Shown: positions 60,351 to 64,000 of the stretch, piece after piece | Layout of the letters: every line of letters starts with the position of its first letter | How positions within the stretch are numbered: the stretch's first letter is position 1 | Origin: Dolomedes plantarius | Taxonomy: Eukaryota > Arthropoda > Arachnida > Araneae > Dolomedidae | DNA length: 64,000 nucleotides | Assembly (NCBI GenBank): GCA_907164885.2 | Contig: OU015490.1 | Coordinates: forward strand, 13,958,495 to 14,022,494 | Reading direction: 5' to 3' | Translations under genes and position numbers: made by a program | Notes under the pieces: model-generated | What the model saw: the letters and a program-made list of their open reading frames with translations, nothing else | Told to the model about the DNA's origin: nothing | Databases searched by the model: none

Positions 60351-61030
60351 ACAGTTCCGTAACTGACTGACTGACATTACGCACAGACCAAACCGCTGGA
60401 CCTAAAGGGCTGAAATTTTGCATGGCGATTCTTCCTATAGTATAGGGGTGCACTAAGAAAAATTTTTGAAAGATTCTTCGTACTTTTTTTAAATTTAAAT
60501 TTTTAAGCTGTTTTAGTAACTTTTTTTAAGTTTGCATTTAAAATAATAATTTGAGGGTTATAAAATTAACATCACGAGACAGAACCTAAATATTCCTTTA
60601 AAATGACATCTTTTTCGAATCTTTACCTCCATTTTCTGATTTTTGGCGAATTTTTAAAGATTTATTTATAGAATCTAATTTATTAAGTACCGATCACGTG
60701 GATTCTTTTCTACCAACTTTTCTTTTTAACGAAATAGACTTTTTTTTTTTTTTTTTTTTCTTTTCTTTGGGGGGGGGGGGGGGCTAATGTGGCAAACGAC
60801 TGGACATTATGAAAAAAAATATTAAAAGTAAATTTCTAAGAGACATAGTAAGAGACACAGTAAGAGATATGTTCCTCAAACTGTACTATATGAACTGTAC
60901 TATATTCTTTAGTATGTCCTATTAGATTTAATTGGAATATTTTTGTCTATAAAAATATCCCTTGCGATGTTTTTATAAATATATTTTTTTTTGTTTTTTC
61001 TACACCAATTGCATACATTGATCGTTGCAG

Positions 61031-61075
<45 letters not shown>

Positions 61076-61101
61076 CATATATATATATATATATATACAC
61101 A

Positions 61102-61269
61102 CAGTGGAATCTAGATCTATCGTTTTCCAAGGGACCGATTGAAATGAACGATAGATGCGGGAAAACGATAGATGCGGAAACATAACAAAGCAATATGATC
61201 GTTGGGACTGGATAAAATGAACGACACATACGGAAAAACGATGGATCCGTAAACGATCGATCGAGATTC

Positions 61270-61274
<5 letters not shown>
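61102..61274. mobile_element. Tigger-like MITE, family V copy 2 (173 bp)
   Basis: Inverted relative to 41565-41737 and the same length. The ends are 'cagtggaatctagatc' and the inverse of 'atcgagattccact'. It sits within TA repeats of repeat family X copy D. Confidence 0.85.

Positions 61275-61361
<87 letters not shown>
61275..61361. repeat. (TA)n microsatellite
   Basis: TA tract following the MITE. Confidence 0.95.
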
Positions 61362-61364
<3 letters not shown>

Positions 61365-61522
61365 GTCTTAATTGCATACGTTGACCGTTGTATTTAATTT
61401 GAATGTACTCCGTAGCGAAGTGCGGGTTTTCAGCTATTATATATATACATGTTTGTACATGCATATGTGTTTGTGTTGCAGGTGCGCTTCCCCGCCGTGC
61501 GGTGGGGGAGGGGGCCGGGAAG

Positions 61523-61528
61523 ATGTGA
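61523..61528 (+). promoter_or_regulatory. Start-stop uORF or alternative donor before the Rnd-like ATG
   Basis: ATGTGA is a minimal start-stop frame ending 7 bp before the main ATG. The same bases overlap GTGAGT (61525-61530), a near-perfect 5' splice site. Either reading could limit production of the protein. Confidence 0.35.
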
Positions 61529-61535
61529 GTCGTGC

Positions 61536-61628
61536 ATGGAGCTGTCGTGCAAAGTCGTGCTCGTGGGAGACAGCGGATGCGGAAAGACGGCGCTCGTGCA
61601 CAGGTTCGTCAACGACACGCACGCACAG
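61536..61628 (+). CDS. Rnd-like Rho-family GTPase, first coding exon
   Basis: 31 codons ending at CAG|GTGAGC, a strong donor. The exon probably begins at 61482 after TTGTGTTGCAG. The peptide starts MELSCKVVLVGDSGCGKTAL and is the first beta strand and P-loop (G1 box GDSGCGKT) of a small GTPase. A Cys before GKT and a Ser at the Ras-G12 position are typical of Rnd proteins (GDSQCGKTAL), which bind GTP without hydrolysing it well and antagonise RhoA in cytoskeletal control. The next exons (effector loop and beyond) are not in the window; 61629-64000 is presumably intron. No upstream in-frame start is convincing. The subfamily is inferred from the G1 box alone. Confidence 0.7.
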
Positions 61629-62089
61629 GTGAGCCCACCACCTACATATATGTGTGTATGTATCGGATCTACATTATTGGATCCAAGGACAACTAGCGAA
61701 TTCATTCCTGTCATGTCTAAAATCCTAAAAAGCAACCAGAGAGTCCATCTTCGTGACACCGTGTTATAGGATACAGCACATCGACTCCTGCTTTTGCCGT
61801 GTGGTAATCCAGTATAATCGCCGGCTTACCACGACCAACACTGAAGGGAAAGGAATAGAAGGGTCGGAAAATCATCCCTGCATTAGTAAGGGTGTAGCTA
61901 TAAATAGAACATTCAAACTTGTTATCAGCATCGGTGGTTCAAATCTGTGGTACCTCACACATCGACGACAGTCAAATAAAACATAACATTTAATATTCAC
62001 ATTGCTTGTACACAGTACGCGCTTCTCTTACGCTATCCAGAAGCTCTCTTATCACAAAACATTCAAATCTGTGCTAGTAGCGCCATCTA

Positions 62090-62898
62090 CGAGGGTCATT
62101 CTAAAAGTAAAGAACGTTTATTTCTCTAGTCATTTTTATTAAAGATAATAAAAGAAAACTTATTGTACAACACATTTTGATATCTTACCTATTTTCTACG
62201 TAGTTGCCGTTCAAATTGAACCATTTGTCACAGCGCTGTACTAGCTTTCCTATGCGTTCTGCATACTCACTTGCCGCCAACTTTTTGAACCAGTCCCTAA
62301 CTTCCTCTTTCAGTTCATCATTTCCATAGTGGTTTCCGCCCAAAAATCCTTCAATTTGGTAAAAAAAGAAAGTAATCGCTTGGGGTCAAGTCCGGGCTAT
62401 AAGGTGGGACGTTCAAAAACTTCCCAGTTAAATTGCTGAAGCAAATTCCTTCGTCAACGCAGCAGCATCCGGACGAGCGAAGAAGCGCAATGCCGCTGGA
62501 CAACAATCTACGCCGTTTGTTTTGAATGGCACGGCGTAGTCGGTGATGGGTCTGGCAGTAGGCTGCGGCATTTAAAAATAATGCACCATTTTCGAACTAA
62601 AGCTTCATTCATTACATTTTCCATTAACTTCAGTTATTTGTCTGTAAATTTCAATAGGGCAAACGTGTTTTTGCATTCAGGAAGCGTATTACGCCACGAA
62701 CCTCACACTTGGCGGGATCCTTAATTTTGTCACACATTTTAAAATCGCAAAAATAAACAGTAAATGACCGCAGCTGCTCGCTGTTAGCGTCAAACTGGCG
62801 GGAATGATTTGGTAAGTCAATTTCACGGCAGCGGGGGTGGTGGGAGAATTACGCTTCTCGTCAGATCAAAACGTTCTTTACTTTTAGAATGGCCCTTG
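62090..62898 (-). mobile_element. Mariner-type element, internally deleted (809 bp)
   Basis: The ends 'cgagggtcattctaaaagta' and the inverse 'caagggccattctaaaagta' are flanked by TA on both sides (62088-62089 and 62899-62900). The transposase on the minus strand is reduced. The preceding 61629-62089 shows nothing recognised. Confidence 0.9.
62150..62745 (-). pseudogene. Mariner-type transposase with internal deletion
   Basis: The N-terminus MCDKIKDPAKCEVRGVIRFL and a following decayed helix-turn-helix are joined to the C-terminus with QQFNWEVFERP and KLVQRCDKWFNLNGNYVE-like text, in several frames. The first two catalytic Asp regions are missing, so it is a deletion derivative. Confidence 0.75.
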
Positions 62899-63593
62899 TA
62901 TATGAGTGGGTTCAACCACAAACCTTGCATGTTCAAAACAAACCATTCAAAATTACGGAAATGTTGCACTCAATACCCGTTACCTATCTTTAATGCTTAT
63001 CAAGGGAACTGGGTTAAGGAGACCTTCAACCTAGAATTTTTTTTAATTTTCGATTTTTAACGCTATATACAGAAGGAGAATAATTCTTTTCTGCTACCTT
63101 GGAGATCCTTGAAATTCAAAATAAGGATTTTTTTTGGCAGAATGATGACTATTTTTTAAAAATTTCTTTTCAAAAATGCTAACATTTTTCAAAATGCTCG
63201 ATACGTATTCCATATACTTCAAAAAACCCTAATTTTTTTTATATATACAAGTCTACCATATGTATGTAAACAATTGTGCACTGTATTTTTTTCTACACGA
63301 ATCTGTAGTCTTTAATATATATTTTTAAAATTCTGGCTTTTTTTTGGATGTTTTTACTTTATTTCATGTCTAAAAATTTGAAAAATATTTGCGATTTCAA
63401 ATAACTATGCATAGTTTTGACAAACGCTTCCATCAACTATTCTGTGAACTTCGGAAGAAATCTGAAAAAAAAGATACGAATGGAGATTTTTGAAAAATTC
63501 TAGTATTTTTGAAGAATTTGATAAACAGTTCTTATTCTTCCACAAAATACTTATTTGTGAATTCTAAGCGACTTCAATGTAGTAAAATCATAT

Positions 63594-63594
<1 letters not shown>
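62899..63594. other. AT-rich intronic sequence, nothing recognised
   Basis: No open frame, repeat ends or motif that I can support. It is presumably intron of the Rnd-like gene. Confidence 0.4.
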
Positions 63595-63660
<66 letters not shown>

Positions 63661-63701
63661 TATATATATATATTTTATATATACATATATATATACATAT
63701 A

Positions 63702-63731
<30 letters not shown>
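63595..63731. repeat. (TA)n microsatellite
   Basis: TA tract with T-rich interruptions, abutting the tail of repeat family X copy E. Confidence 0.95.
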
Positions 63732-63732
<1 letters not shown>

Positions 63733-64000
63733 ACATTTCTGTAACTGACTGACATACAACGCACAGACCAAACCGCTGGACCTAAAGGGCCGACATTTTG
63801 CATGGCGATACTTTTTATGGTGTAGGGGTGCACTAAGAAATATTTTTGAAAAATTCTTTAGATTTTTAAATTAAATTTAAGCTGTTTTAGTAACTTTTTT
63901 TAACTTTGAATTTAAAATAATAGTTGGAGGATTATAAAATTTATATCACGAGAAAGATCTTAAAAATTCCTTTAAAATGACATCTTTTTCGAATCTTTAC
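63732..64000 (-). repeat. Interspersed repeat family X, copy E (cut by window end)
   Basis: Inverted copy starting with 'ctgtaactgactgaca' and 'gcacagaccaaaccgctgga', as in copy D. It continues past the window. Confidence 0.8.

Larger units (their letters stand above)
60351..61437 (-). repeat. Interspersed repeat family X, copy D, with a MITE inside
   Basis: Inverted copy of the 800-bp repeat. The tail is 'acagttccgtaactgactga' at 60351 and the head 'gcgaagtgcgggttttcag' ends near 61435. Its internal TA spacer (61032-61361) has received MITE 61102-61274. T18 and G13 homopolymers lie near 60745-60783. Confidence 0.8.

Noticed and set aside
60721..60785. T and G homopolymers in family X copy D taken as a retroposon tail
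   Set aside because: The homopolymers lie within the body of the repeat, not at its end, and other copies have shorter runs at the same place.

Overview
The window is animal genomic DNA, very AT-rich, almost intergenic, and heavily loaded with transposable elements and (TA)n microsatellites. Two host genes are visible: a single-exon CDK5 activator (p35 type) and one exon of a Rnd-like Rho GTPase. These genes and the mixture of Tc1/mariner, pogo/Tigger, hAT, Ty3/Gypsy and RT-bearing elements point to an invertebrate. I would guess an arthropod, possibly a chelicerate, but the sequence does not prove it.

Layout. 1-15.3 kb: repeats only. These are TA tracts, small hAT- and pogo-like MITEs, two AT-rich tandem arrays (2.2-3.8 kb), a long-TIR element (3.8-4.7 kb), a palindromic Tc1 derivative (5.8-7.5 kb), a hAT-type element (9.9-10.7 kb), a degenerate tandem array with a period near 260 bp (11.1-12.2 kb) and a TTAA-type MITE (12.6-13.3 kb). 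15.36-16.31 kb: the p35 gene on the minus strand, GC-rich, with an RFX-type X-box and a CRE about 450 bp upstream. 17.4-21.2 kb: repeats and a broken Tc1 element. 21.3-28.5 kb: a decayed Ty3/Gypsy element (minus strand, 318-bp LTRs) with a second element nested between pol and its 3' LTR. The nested element starts and ends CACTA...TAGTG, has a TTA target duplication and encodes a protein of roughly 450 aa that I cannot assign to a named family. 28.56-30.31 kb: a Tigger element inserted into a repeat whose uninterrupted paralogue lies at 1-240. 30.8-32.2 kb: another Tigger. 32.5-33.0 kb: a GC-rich patch with a good splice donor, perhaps a 5' exon. 35-42 kb: Tc1, Tigger and MITE copies, including the best preserved transposase (39.44-40.85 kb, one nonsense codon). 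46-48 kb: a reverse-transcriptase fragment split by a Tigger derivative. 48.3-51.9 kb: two more Tc1/mariner-type elements and a Tigger-type derivative. 52.1-53.2 kb: a probable solo LTR. 53.84-59.18 kb: a young LTR pair around 4.3 kb with no recognisable gag or pol. 61.5 kb: the Rnd-like exon. 62.1-62.9 kb: a mariner deletion derivative. A repeat of about 800 bp occurs five times (0.7, 33.3, 44.8, 60.4 and 63.7 kb).

How it fits together. No pathway is encoded. The only functional reading is that a neuronal CDK5 activator and a cytoskeletal GTPase sit about 45 kb apart in a transposon-dense region. Most class II elements abut TA microsatellites, so these tracts seem to have acted as landing sites, and several elements are nested inside others.
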